Assembly: GCA_002296525.1 (NCBI GenBank)
Contig: DBIA01000027.1
Span: 192,744-256,743 of the forward strand
Direction: 5' to 3'
DNA: 64,000 nucleotides
From: Candidatus Neomicrothrix sp. UBA814
GTDB lineage: Bacteria; Actinomycetota; Acidimicrobiia; Acidimicrobiales; Poriferisodalaceae
Shown in pieces: positions 35,996 to 44,086 of this stretch. The notes under the pieces are model-generated. The model saw only the letters and a program-made list of their open reading frames with translations, ran no database searches and was not told the origin of the DNA. Made by a program: the position numbers and the translations under genes. How positions within the stretch are numbered: the first letter of the stretch is position 1; each line of letters begins with the position of its first letter.

Positions 35996-36871
35996 ATGCT
36001 GAAACTTGTGTTACCGAAAGGTTCTCTGGAAAAGGCGACCTTTCAGTTGTTTGAAGAGGCCGACCTCACTGTTCGTCGGAGCAGTGAGGTTGACTACCGA
36101 GCAACGATAGATGACCCAAGGATCGCTGAAGTGCGTATTCTGCGGCCACAAGAAATCCCTGTATATGTTGCAAATGGTTTGTTTGATGTAGGTATCGCTG
36201 GACGAGACTGGATCGAAGAGACAGGTAGCGATGTGACTTCGCTCGGCGAACTCAAGTATTCGAAAGTTACAGCGAAGCCCGTGAAGATTGTCGTAGCTGT
36301 TCCAGCGGACAGCGCTTATGAAAGCATCAAAGATTTGCCGCAAGGAGTTCGGGTTTCGAGCGAATACCCCGAGTTGACGAAGCGCCACTTTGCCGAAGCA
36401 GGAGTCGAGGCCGACGTCCAACTGAGTTATGGGGCAACTGAAGCAAAGGCACCCGAGATCGTGGATGCTGTTGTTGACTTAACCGAGACAGGAAGTGCCC
36501 TAAAGGCCGCCGGCCTCAAAATAATCGACGAAATCTTGACGAGCTACACCGAAATATTTGCCAACAACGACTCGTATCAAGACCCGGACAAGCGCAAAGC
36601 GATGGAGCAGATCAAAACGTTGTTGGATGGAGTATTGGATGCTCGCGGGCGGGTGCTGATGAAATTAAATGTCGGTGCCTCAGAACTTGATGCAGTTATA
36701 AATGTCCTTCCTTCAATGAAGGCGCCAACTGTTAACGAGTTGTGGGGTGGGGGAGGTTTCGCAGTCGAGACAGTAGTTAACAAGAACGACATCAACGTTT
36801 TGATCCCCGAACTCCTTGAGCTGGGGGCTACCGATGTGATCGAGCTGCCTATCTCGAAGATCGTTCCTTAG
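35996..36871 (+). CDS. hisG: ATP phosphoribosyltransferase, long form
   Basis: A 291-residue first enzyme of histidine synthesis. The N-terminal periplasmic-binding-like catalytic part includes LVLPKGSLEKAT, LFDVGIAGRDW and the PRPP loop VDLTETGSAL; the last ~80 residues form the ACT-like regulatory domain of the long, HisZ-independent form, normally inhibited by histidine. HisE, often adjacent in related genomes, is absent here. No ribosome site precedes the start. Confidence 0.95.
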   Translation: MLKLVLPKGSLEKATFQLFEEADLTVRRSSEVDYRATIDDPRIAEVRILRPQEIPVYVANGLFDVGIAGRDWIEETGSDVTSLGELKYSKVTAKPVKIVVAVPADSAYESIKDLPQGVRVSSEYPELTKRHFAEAGVEADVQLSYGATEAKAPEIVDAVVDLTETGSALKAAGLKIIDEILTSYTEIFANNDSYQDPDKRKAMEQIKTLLDGVLDARGRVLMKLNVGASELDAVINVLPSMKAPTVNELWGGGGFAVETVVNKNDINVLIPELLELGATDVIELPISKIVP

Positions 36872-36883
36872 ATCTGGTTTAAA

Positions 36884-37291
36884 TCAAGCCTCATCATCTG
36901 GCGTCTGGTTTTGGACTTCCACAAACGCAAGCCGGATTTGGTGCAGCGCGGCAGCCAACGTTTGATGTTCTGGTAGCTGATCACCAAGTTGCTCCACCAA
37001 GATGCCCATAGCGTCGATCGGGAGGCGGGCCTCTTCTAGGTTTGGAGGGTTAACCCGAAGATGGAGAGCTGCTAACTCGAACAGGCCGATCACGTGGTTC
37101 GCGACGATCTGGCCAGCCGGCACGGAGAGTAATTGTTCCTGAGCTTCTCGAAGTTGCTGTTCCATAGCTGCGGCTGTCTCAGGGTCTATTTCGCTGTCTC
37201 CCACCCCTGCCACCTGAGGGTCGAAAGCCCCGCCCCCAGCGTCTTCATTGGGAACCTCATGCTCTCCAGAAGGAGTCCAAAAGCTGCTCAC
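36884..37291 (-). CDS. DUF1844 family protein
   Basis: A 135-residue protein with an acidic, disordered N-terminus (1-50) and a helical C-terminal region (VPAGQIVANHVIGLFELAAL then NLEEARLPIDAMGILVEQLG) matching DUF1844. Its function is unknown. Members often sit next to infC in actinobacteria. The GTG start follows AGAGGG; the gene converges with hisG (12 nt gap) and diverges from infC. Confidence 0.78.
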   Translation of the reverse strand: MSSFWTPSGEHEVPNEDAGGGAFDPQVAGVGDSEIDPETAAAMEQQLREAQEQLLSVPAGQIVANHVIGLFELAALHLRVNPPNLEEARLPIDAMGILVEQLGDQLPEHQTLAAALHQIRLAFVEVQNQTPDDEA

Positions 37292-37353
37292 GTGCCCTCT
37301 TTCGTAATAGTGCAGGAACCAAAGTTGGCTGCTGCTAGTTCGGAATTTGTTTT

Positions 37354-37367
37354 TACCCTGCTACCCT
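37354..37367 (+). promoter_or_regulatory. Candidate -10 elements for the infC operon
   Basis: Two tandem TACCCT hexamers (37354-37359 and 37362-37367), each fitting TANNNT, lie upstream of a structured leader of infC. A transcript starting near 37373 would have about 200 nt before infC. The -35 is not clear. Confidence 0.3.
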
Positions 37368-37436
37368 ACGCCCTCAACAACAGATACAAGAGGGGTTTCG
37401 CCCCCACCGGTCCACCCAAGGGTGCGATTTGGTCCC

Positions 37437-37479
37437 TGTCGGTTCAGGAAACAGTTTCGGCTGTTGGTAGACACCGATA
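37437..37479 (+). promoter_or_regulatory. Structured leader RNA of infC
   Basis: A 7-bp outer stem (TGTCGGT 37437-37443 with ACCGATA 37473-37479, one G-U pair) encloses an inner hairpin AACAG/CTGTT (37450-37454 with 37461-37465, loop TTTCGG). GTTGGT at 37463-37468 can instead pair with ACCAAC at 37492-37497, which overlaps the loop and 5' stem of the downstream terminator. The design resembles an attenuator with exclusive folds; the ligand is unknown, with L20 or IF3 being natural candidates. Confidence 0.5.
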
Positions 37480-37483
37480 TGTG

Positions 37484-37517
37484 AGGCGGACACCAACTGT
37501 GTCCGCCTTTCGTTTTA
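37484..37517 (+). terminator. Intrinsic terminator in the infC leader
   Basis: A perfect 10-bp stem AGGCGGACAC (37484-37493) and GTGTCCGCCT (37499-37508) with loop CAACT, followed by TTCGTTTTA. No gene on this strand ends upstream within several hundred bases (the neighbour reads the other way), so the terminator most likely attenuates the infC-rpmI-rplT message. Confidence 0.7.
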
Positions 37518-37548
37518 TAGCGGGAGGTGCCATCAACGGACTAGGAGA

Positions 37549-37578
37549 ATGTCCTTGGTTAAGCGAGTAAGGCCATAG
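37549..37578 (+). CDS. Possible 9-codon upstream ORF of infC
   Basis: ATG at 37549, preceded by AGGAGA, opens MSLVKRVRP and stops with TAG at 37576-37578. The stop overlaps the proposed AUA start of infC as ATAG, a termination-reinitiation geometry. The ribosome site is unusually close to the ATG (1-2 nt), so translation is uncertain. Confidence 0.25.
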   Translation: MSLVKRVRP

Positions 37579-38141
37579 CACGCCCAGATGAAGGCGACGC
37601 TCGGATCAATGAAGAGATTCGAGTGCGGGAGGTCCGACTAGTAGCGCCAGACGGCGAACAAATCGGTATCAAACCCTTGCCAGAAGCACTAAATATTGCT
37701 CAAGAACTAGATCTTGACTTGGTGGAAGTGGCACCAGATGCCAACCCTCCGGTCTGCCGGATCATGGACTACGGCAAATTTAAGTATGAGTCATCTCAAC
37801 GGGCGAAGGAGTCAAGAAAGAAGGCAAGTTCCGTTTCCTTAAAGGAAATGAAATATCGGCCAAAGATTGGACAAGGAGATTTTGACACCAAGACGACCAA
37901 AGTAGAGAAGTTTCTCTCAGAGGGTCACAAGGTCAAAATCACGATCATGTTCCGAGGAAGAGAAGTCTTTCACCCAGAATTAGGCCGAGAAATTCTTGAA
38001 CGAGTTGCAGAGACAGTCGAAACGGTGGGAAAAGTTGACCAATTTCCCAAACTAGATGGCCGCAACATGACCATGGTTCTCAGTCCCGATAAGGCGGCGA
38101 AACAACGCCAAAAGAAAAACGAAGAAGACCCAAACCCTTAG
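37575..38141 (+). CDS. infC: Translation initiation factor IF-3, non-canonical start
   Basis: A 188-residue IF-3 if it starts at ATA (37575). The conserved N-terminus INEEIRVREVRLVAPDGEQ begins upstream of the first GTG at 37623, and the frame has no ATG, GTG or TTG between the in-frame stop at 37560-37562 and 37623. Rare starts (AUU, AUA, AUC) are known for infC and allow IF-3 to repress itself. AUC at 37605 and AUU at 37617 are alternatives. The body shows VCRIMDYGKFKYE, the lysine-rich linker, and the C-domain ITIMFRGRE. It heads the infC-rpmI-rplT operon. Confidence 0.93.
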   Translation: MARPDEGDARINEEIRVREVRLVAPDGEQIGIKPLPEALNIAQELDLDLVEVAPDANPPVCRIMDYGKFKYESSQRAKESRKKASSVSLKEMKYRPKIGQGDFDTKTTKVEKFLSEGHKVKITIMFRGREVFHPELGREILERVAETVETVGKVDQFPKLDGRNMTMVLSPDKAAKQRQKKNEEDPNP

Positions 38142-38205
38142 AGAGTGGGGCTGCGCCCCGATATCCGACAAATAGAACTCTCGAACCCTTTGATAAGGAA
38201 ACGTT

Positions 38206-38400
38206 ATGCCCAAAATGAAGACACACAGTGGAGCCAAAAAGAGGTTCAAAACCAGTGGTTCTGGAAAACTTGTCCGGCGCAAGCAGGGCAGAAACCACAT
38301 CCTGGAAAAGAAGTCAGCGAAGAGGAAGCGCCGCTTAGCGCTCGAAGGTGAAATCAGCAAAGCCGATTTGCCGCGCATCAACAAGATGTTGGGCAAGTAG
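38206..38400 (+). CDS. rpmI: 50S ribosomal protein bL35
   Basis: A 64-residue basic protein with the family N-terminus MPKMKTHSGAKKRFK and the HILEKKSAKRKRRL segment. It is part of the large ribosomal subunit. AAGGA lies upstream of the ATG. It stands between infC and rplT in the universal order. The 64-nt gap upstream contains a short hairpin GGGGC-TGC-GCCCC without a T-tract. Confidence 0.98.
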   Translation: MPKMKTHSGAKKRFKTSGSGKLVRRKQGRNHILEKKSAKRKRRLALEGEISKADLPRINKMLGK

Positions 38401-38425
38401 AAACGATTCTTAGAGGAGACGTTAA

Positions 38426-38788
38426 GTGGCACGAGTAAAGCGTTCTGTAGCAGGGAGAAAGAGCCGGAAAGCGACCTTGCAGCAAGCCAAGGGTTATTAC
38501 GGCAATAAGAGTCGTTCATATAGAGCGGCCAACGAGCAAGTTATGCACAGCGGTAACTACGCGTTCAGGGACCGTCGAGCCCGAAAAGGTGAATTTCGGA
38601 GACTGTGGATTCAGAGAATCAACGCGGCGGCTCGACAGAACGGAACTAGTTACAGCAAGCTTGTGAATGGTCTCAATGCTGCCGGGGTGCAGGTCGACCG
38701 CAAAATTTTGTCTGAGATGGCTGTTAATGATCCCGAGGCCTTCAGCAAGTTGGTTGCAAAGGCTGAGTCTGCCCGGCAAGCAAGCTGA
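38426..38788 (+). CDS. rplT: 50S ribosomal protein bL20
   Basis: A 120-residue basic 23S rRNA-binding protein needed early in 50S assembly. It starts at GTG (ARVKRSVAGRKSRK) after an AGGAG site and contains YYGNKSRSYRAANEQV and the RDRRARKGEFRRLWIQRINAA block. In several phyla L20 represses its own operon via the infC leader. Its stop is shared with the CTG start of the next gene. Confidence 0.98.
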   Translation: MARVKRSVAGRKSRKATLQQAKGYYGNKSRSYRAANEQVMHSGNYAFRDRRARKGEFRRLWIQRINAAARQNGTSYSKLVNGLNAAGVQVDRKILSEMAVNDPEAFSKLVAKAESARQAS

Positions 38789-39543
38789 CTCTTTCCTCCC
38801 AATCACCTCGACTTAAGCGTCTTAGGCGCCTGGTCAGTGATCGCCGTTTTCGAGATAGTCAACATCAAGCGGTTATTGAAGGCCCTCGCGCCATCAGAAC
38901 AGCGGCAGATATTGGCGCTGGCATCCAAGACATTTTTTACAGCGCAGACCAACTCGGAATTCTTGAGCGCTTCGAAGAGTCCGATGTGTCGTGCTTCGAG
39001 GTTGAGAAAGAGGTGCTAGACCGAATTGCCGACAGCGGATCTCCACAAGGGATACTCGCAGTGGCGACGGTGAAAGAAACAGATGTTGATTCCCTGGCAC
39101 AGTGCCGACGCGTGGTGGTAGTCGACGCTGTCCAAGACCCCGGCAATTTGGGGGCTATTGCTCGGACAGCCGCTGCGGCTGGGTTCGACGCCATCGCTAC
39201 CTCGAAAGGAACTGCGGACCTGTGGAGCTCGAAAGCGATTCGAGCCAGCGCTGGTGCGTCGTTCGCATTGCAGTCTCTTCGAAACTTTGATCTTGTTTCT
39301 GGCCTTAATACACTGCGCGAAGCGGGCCACTTTGTCGTTGCCACCGACTCTAAAGGTGACACGGAACTTGATGCACTGCCGCTCTCAGAACACATGGCGC
39401 TCGTTATGGGAAGCGAAGCTCGCGGCTTATCGGAAGTGGTAGCGAATAGGGCCAATGCTTTAGTCAGCGTGCCTATGAAACCCTTCGTTGAATCATTGAA
39501 TGTTGCAGTTGCAGCCGGATTACTCATGTACCGCATGCGCTAA
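38785..39543 (+). CDS. TrmH/SpoU-family rRNA 2'-O-methyltransferase, CUG start
   Basis: A 252-residue SPOUT methyltransferase. The N-terminal substrate-binding part (QSPRLKRLRRLVSDRRFRD, then IEGPRAIRTA) is in frame only if translation starts near 38785; from the stop at 38764-38766 down to GTG at 38986 no ATG, GTG or TTG occurs. CTG at 38785 overlaps the rplT stop as CTGA and is the most likely start. The SAM knot shows VVDAVQDPGNLGAIARTAAA, LVMGSEARGL and SVPMKPFVESLNVAVAAGLL. It lies in the usual rplT-trmH-pheS order and probably methylates 23S rRNA. Confidence 0.9.
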   Translation: MTLSSQSPRLKRLRRLVSDRRFRDSQHQAVIEGPRAIRTAADIGAGIQDIFYSADQLGILERFEESDVSCFEVEKEVLDRIADSGSPQGILAVATVKETDVDSLAQCRRVVVVDAVQDPGNLGAIARTAAAAGFDAIATSKGTADLWSSKAIRASAGASFALQSLRNFDLVSGLNTLREAGHFVVATDSKGDTELDALPLSEHMALVMGSEARGLSEVVANRANALVSVPMKPFVESLNVAVAAGLLMYRMR

Positions 39544-39602
39544 TGAAATTACCAATGTCAACTCATTGCGTTATTGACTTCGGGTAGCCGCCCCAGTGGC
39601 CG

Positions 39603-39608
39603 TATCCT
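39603..39608 (+). promoter_or_regulatory. Candidate leaderless -10 for pheS
   Basis: TATCCT ends 7 nt before the GTG start at 39616, without a ribosome site between. A TTGACT at 39574 is 23 nt upstream, too far for a standard -35. Confidence 0.4.
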
Positions 39609-39615
39609 TCACAGT

Positions 39616-40686
39616 GTGAGTGTCTACGAGCAAATAGCTGAAGCACAGGCCGCTGCAATTAGCGAGATTGAAAAAACAAGCGACTTGGAAAGCTTGAAAG
39701 CTGTAGAGCCGATGCTTTTTGGAAAGAAGTCGACACTAGGTGGTCTCAAACGCCTGATGGCCGAAGTTGACGCAGAAGAACGAGCAACTGTCGGGCAAGC
39801 TCTGAACCAAGCACAAGAGGCCGTCCGCGAGGCACACGCATCGGCTAGAGACACGTTTGAGTCGGCGAGTCGTCGAGTGCAGTTAGAAGCAGAACGACTC
39901 GATCTCACCGAATCACTACAAGCGCCAGCTCGTGGTCATCTGCACTTAGTAACGCAAACCATGGAACGTCTCGAAGATGTTTTCGTCGGAATGGGATTCA
40001 CAGTCTCCGAAGGACCACAAGCAGAGACAGACTGGTACAACTTTGAGGCCTTAAACCTTCCAGCTGCGCACCCTGCCAGGTCAATGTTCGACACCCTCTA
40101 TTTGGACCTTGGTGAACGCACCGAGATAGGCGATGGCGAAGGAGGAGAAGCAACAAATATCTTGCTTCGCACCCACACTTCACCAGTGCAGGTGCGAGTC
40201 ATGGAATCAGCTGCTCCACCGATCTACACAGTTTGTCCAGGACGTGTGTTTCGGCGAGATACCGCCGATGCCAGTCACATGCCGGTGTTCCACCAGATAG
40301 AAGGACTCGTCGTAGACCGAGGCATCAGTTTGTCCGACTTAGCAGGAACCTTAAATGAGTTCACCGCTGCTTACTTCGGAGGAGCCATAAGTAGTCGCTT
40401 GCGACCTTCTTACTTCCCATTTACCGAACCGAGCGCCGAGTTCGACATCACCTGCGTGATCTGCGAAGGAGCAGGATGCCAGACCTGCCAACGAACCGGA
40501 TGGATTGAGTTAGGCGGTTGCGGAATGGTGCACCCGAACGTTCTGGCAAACTGCGGAGTTGATAGCGAAGAGTGGACGGGATTCGCCTTTGGTTTCGGAA
40601 TAGACCGCTTAGCGTTGATGCGATATGGCATCAAAGACTTAAGAGACATGTACACCAACGACGTCAGATTTCTTAAGCAGTTCTAG
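39616..40686 (+). CDS. pheS: Phenylalanyl-tRNA synthetase alpha subunit
   Basis: A 356-residue catalytic subunit. An N-terminal coiled coil binds tRNA; the class II core contains GHLHLVTQTMERLEDVFVGMGF, TDWYNFEALNLPAAHPAR, HTSPVQVR and CPGRVFRRDTADASHMPVFHQ. A four-cysteine insert (CVICEGAGCQTCQ) may bind zinc; similar inserts occur in other bacterial PheS. The GTG at 39616 is preferred to the TTG at 39574 because of the upstream TATCCT and family length. pheT follows after 12 nt. Confidence 0.95.
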   Translation: MSVYEQIAEAQAAAISEIEKTSDLESLKAVEPMLFGKKSTLGGLKRLMAEVDAEERATVGQALNQAQEAVREAHASARDTFESASRRVQLEAERLDLTESLQAPARGHLHLVTQTMERLEDVFVGMGFTVSEGPQAETDWYNFEALNLPAAHPARSMFDTLYLDLGERTEIGDGEGGEATNILLRTHTSPVQVRVMESAAPPIYTVCPGRVFRRDTADASHMPVFHQIEGLVVDRGISLSDLAGTLNEFTAAYFGGAISSRLRPSYFPFTEPSAEFDITCVICEGAGCQTCQRTGWIELGGCGMVHPNVLANCGVDSEEWTGFAFGFGIDRLALMRYGIKDLRDMYTNDVRFLKQF

Positions 40687-40698
40687 GGAGGTTGCGAT

Positions 40699-43071
40699 AT
40701 GAAAGTTCTCCTCTCTTGGTTACGTGAATTCGCCCCTATTGAAGGGGACCCTCACGAACTGGCAGACCATATGAGCGACCTGGGGATGGCGGTTGAAGCG
40801 ACACAAATCCTCAACTCGCTTGATGGCGTAGTAGTAGCGCGAGTCGCTGACCTTAGGCCCCACCCGAAAGCAGACAGAATTCAGCTTGTAGACGTCGAAA
40901 TAGACAATGGCGAACCAATGCAAGTTTGCTGCGGAGCATTCAACATGTCGGTCGGTGACCTGATCCCGTTCGCGACTATTGGCACAGTTATGCCTGACGG
41001 CATGGAAATCGCGCAGCGAAAAATGCGAGGGGAGATGTCTAACGGCATGTGCTGCTCTGCTGCGGAACTGGGCTTAGGTGCCGACCACGACGGCATCATG
41101 ATTTTGCCCGACAATCTTGAGACCGGGGCCCCGCTAATGCAAGAGCTCGGGCTCGTTGGGGATGTCTTATGGGATCTTGAGATCAATCCCAATCGTCCGG
41201 ATGCGATGTCAATCGCGGGCGTAGCACGGGACTTGGCAGCTCGACTAAATGTTCCATTTCAAATACCTGAACGGTCAGTAACTCCAACCGGTTCGGATCA
41301 AGGTCTGGCGAGCATCGAAATTGCTGACGGAGATCTATGCCCGAGATTTACGGGTCGAGTACTAACAGGTGTCAGCGTTGGAGAGTCCCCTCTATGGATG
41401 CAAATGCGCTTGACCTTGTTGGGGATGCGTCCCATCAATTCTGTTGTCGACGTCTCCAACTATGTGATGCTTGAACTTGGAACCCCCAACCACACGTACG
41501 ACTTATCGCTTCTCCCGAACGGTCATATAGGAGTGCGACGGGCAACAGCGGGAGAAAAGATCACAACCCTTGACGATCAAGAGCGCACACTTCAATCCAA
41601 CGATGGGGTGATTGTCAACGAGGCGGATGAACCTATTGGTATTGCTGGCGTAATGGGTGGCGCTTCGACGGAGATATCTGACAGCACTAACTCCGTTTTG
41701 CTAGAACTCGCCTGCTGGGAACCTGAGTCGATAGCTAGAACTTCACAGAGACTCGGTTTGAGGTCAGAAGCATCAGCCCGATTTGAACGGGGCACCGATT
41801 GGCAGATAAGCGTGACCGCTGTCGAACGGTTTTGTGACCTACTCAACGAAATTACTCCCGGTGGGATCGAAGTGGTGGGAGAAGTGCTTGATGTGGCAGG
41901 CACGACTCGCGACACCATCTCAGTTCCAGTGAGAACTTCCAGAGTCAGCATGCTGCTTGGACGAGAATTCTCGTCTGAAGAAATACGAGACCTACTTACT
42001 CCGATTGGCTTCGGCGTCGAACCGACCGATGATGGGGATGCCCAACTGGTAACTATTCCCTCATTTCGACCTGATACTGAAACCGAAACCGATGTTGCCG
42101 AAGAGATAGCACGTCATTACGGCTATGGAAGATTGGGTACCACGGTTCCTCGATCTCCAGACGCAGGTCGGCTCTCCCCAGAGCAAAAGCTTCGCCGAGT
42201 GATCCGACAAATTATGACTGGAGCAGGACTTATCGAAGCGATGCCCAACCCATTCCTGGCTCCAGGTGACATCAATAGAGCCGGTCTAGTTGTCGAAGAG
42301 CCGGTGCGGTTACTTAACCCATTAGCGGTCGAGGAATCGGTTCTAAGGCCGTCCCTGCTGCCTGGGTTATTGGCGGCAGTGTCATATAACTATTCGCATC
42401 GCAACACCGGGGTGGAATTATTTGAAACCGGAGCCGTATTCGAGGTCTCAGACGACTCGTCGGCACTACCGGTTGAGAGTGAGCATCTGGGAGCGCTGAT
42501 ATCCGACGCAGATGCCTTCGCAGCGACTTCACTGCTCAAAGCTTTAGGATCCGCGCTCAAACTGAAATTTGACTTGACCAACACTGACGGTCTACCGGGA
42601 CTCCATCCCACTAGAGGAGCTCGCATCAATCTCGGAGACACAGAAGTTGGGTCGGTTGGAGAAATCGATCCCGCCGTTTTACGAAACTACGAAATTGAAG
42701 ACAGATGTGCCTGGCTTAGCATCAGACTTGACCTCGTTATCGAAGCTGCCATTTCTGCGCAGGGCACCCCTTACCAACCAGTTTCCACTTTCCCTTCAAG
42801 TGACGTCGACCTAGCTTTTGTGGTCGCCGAGGAAGTTCAGGCCTCAGCAATAGAGACAACCCTGCGCGACGCCGCAGGTGAAGAACTCCAATCGTTGCGC
42901 TTATTCGATGTTTTTCGTAGCGAGCAGTTAGATGAAGGTGCGCGTTCGTTGGCGTTTTCTCTCAGGTTGCAAGCGAACGACAAAACAATGACTGATGAGG
43001 AAGTCGGAACTGTGCGTCAACGTTGTATCGAGGCAGTGGAGAGCACGCACCAAGCCACGCTTCGAGCTTGA
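40699..43071 (+). CDS. pheT: Phenylalanyl-tRNA synthetase beta subunit
   Basis: A 790-residue beta subunit of normal length. The N-terminus MKVLLSWLREFAPIEGDP is followed by the tRNA-binding OB domain (VVVARVADLRPHPKADRIQLV), the B3/B4 editing domain, B5, the catalytic-like domain, and the C-terminal anticodon-binding FDX-ACB domain (YQPVSTFPSSDVDLAFVV). GGGAGG precedes the ATG. The arg genes often found downstream in actinobacteria are replaced by the accessory region. Confidence 0.97.
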   Translation: MKVLLSWLREFAPIEGDPHELADHMSDLGMAVEATQILNSLDGVVVARVADLRPHPKADRIQLVDVEIDNGEPMQVCCGAFNMSVGDLIPFATIGTVMPDGMEIAQRKMRGEMSNGMCCSAAELGLGADHDGIMILPDNLETGAPLMQELGLVGDVLWDLEINPNRPDAMSIAGVARDLAARLNVPFQIPERSVTPTGSDQGLASIEIADGDLCPRFTGRVLTGVSVGESPLWMQMRLTLLGMRPINSVVDVSNYVMLELGTPNHTYDLSLLPNGHIGVRRATAGEKITTLDDQERTLQSNDGVIVNEADEPIGIAGVMGGASTEISDSTNSVLLELACWEPESIARTSQRLGLRSEASARFERGTDWQISVTAVERFCDLLNEITPGGIEVVGEVLDVAGTTRDTISVPVRTSRVSMLLGREFSSEEIRDLLTPIGFGVEPTDDGDAQLVTIPSFRPDTETETDVAEEIARHYGYGRLGTTVPRSPDAGRLSPEQKLRRVIRQIMTGAGLIEAMPNPFLAPGDINRAGLVVEEPVRLLNPLAVEESVLRPSLLPGLLAAVSYNYSHRNTGVELFETGAVFEVSDDSSALPVESEHLGALISDADAFAATSLLKALGSALKLKFDLTNTDGLPGLHPTRGARINLGDTEVGSVGEIDPAVLRNYEIEDRCAWLSIRLDLVIEAAISAQGTPYQPVSTFPSSDVDLAFVVAEEVQASAIETTLRDAAGEELQSLRLFDVFRSEQLDEGARSLAFSLRLQANDKTMTDEEVGTVRQRCIEAVESTHQATLRA

Positions 43072-43074
43072 CGG

Positions 43075-43992
43075 TCAATAGCCCCTATCAACGTCTACCG
43101 GTCCTACTAGAGGTAGACCAGCGATGCGTCGCCGTACGTTTTCGGTCACCCTCTCTGCAAGCAGCGGGATACCCATCTCAGGTGTGTTTCCTATATGAGG
43201 GGTAATAATGCAATTCTCCAACGCCCACAGAGGGTGGTCCTCAGGCAAGGGTTCTGGGTCAGTGACATCAAGGGCGGCACCCCCGATTGTTTCCTGCCGC
43301 AACGCTTCCACCAGCTCTGCAGTCACTATGTGACCCCCCCGGGCGACATTCACTATCCACGCATGCTCGGGGAGTAGATCTAGTTCCTGTTTGCCGATTA
43401 TTCCAGTGGTCTCAGGAGTCAACGCGAGCGCGAGAACGAGAAGATCTGCTGTTGGGAGCACATCGTGAAGATCACCGGCGCCGACCACTCGAGCAGCGCC
43501 CTCCATTGCAACCACTTGATTACGTATGACCGTTACCTCACAACGAAAAGGCGCTAACAGCGGTAATAGCTCTTCGGTGATTCCTCCGCCACCGAGAATA
43601 GCTACCTTTGCTCCAATCAAATTCTGACCCTCAGGGTCTGACCACCGATCAGCGCGAGCGTAAGTATGAATTGACCGGAATCCCGCCAAAGCGAGAGCCA
43701 AAACGTGCTCTGCGACTGGCGAAGCGTAAACACCCTTGCCGCAGGTCCAACTGAGGTGTGGTCGAGAACGAAGCATCTCAAGGAACGGCTCAATCCCTGC
43801 GTAGGGCAATTGAACCCAGTCGATGTTGGGATTTTCGTCGAGCATTGGTGGAAGGAGATCAGCTCTCGCCGGCTCGGCCCACACCAATACTTGTGCTTCG
43901 TCGGGGCTGGCTACTACCCCTCCTCCTGCCTCGACAGCAGTGACTAGGGACTGACGCCGCCAGCAATCTGGCTCCACAGCGACTTTCAGCAT
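43075..43992 (-). CDS. D-isomer-specific 2-hydroxyacid dehydrogenase
   Basis: A 305-residue NAD-dependent dehydrogenase. The dinucleotide motif is LGGGGITEELLPLL, and the catalytic Arg, Glu and His are in NVARGGHIV, DPEPLP and ITPHIGN. It interconverts a 2-oxoacid and a D-2-hydroxyacid, such as a glyoxylate- or phosphoglycerate-type substrate; which is unknown. It converges with pheT (3 nt gap) and marks the start of the catabolic region. Confidence 0.9.
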   Translation of the reverse strand: MLKVAVEPDCWRRQSLVTAVEAGGGVVASPDEAQVLVWAEPARADLLPPMLDENPNIDWVQLPYAGIEPFLEMLRSRPHLSWTCGKGVYASPVAEHVLALALAGFRSIHTYARADRWSDPEGQNLIGAKVAILGGGGITEELLPLLAPFRCEVTVIRNQVVAMEGAARVVGAGDLHDVLPTADLLVLALALTPETTGIIGKQELDLLPEHAWIVNVARGGHIVTAELVEALRQETIGGAALDVTDPEPLPEDHPLWALENCIITPHIGNTPEMGIPLLAERVTENVRRRIAGLPLVGPVDVDRGY

Positions 43993-43999
43993 GAGAAAG

Positions 44000-44005
44000 A
44001 CGCTA
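44000..44005 (-). promoter_or_regulatory. Candidate leaderless -10 for the dehydrogenase gene
   Basis: On the reverse strand TAGCGT ends 7 nt before the ATG at 43992, with no ribosome site between. It fits the TANNNT pattern of other genes in this window. Confidence 0.35.
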
Positions 44006-44086
44006 GATGGCTACAACGCACAACAGGAAGTGTGATGTTGCGGTCACTCGTGGGTAAGGCACTCAGTTTCTTCATGTCGCTCCGCT

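Noticed and set aside
37133..37570. 145-codon forward frame over the DUF1844 gene and the infC leader
   Set aside because: It runs antisense through a supported gene and through the terminator hairpin, has no recognisable domain or ribosome site, and reads as a shadow frame.
38142..38180. GGGGC-TGC-GCCCC hairpin after infC as a terminator
   Set aside because: The stem is short and not followed by a T-tract; the downstream ribosomal-protein genes must be transcribed with infC.
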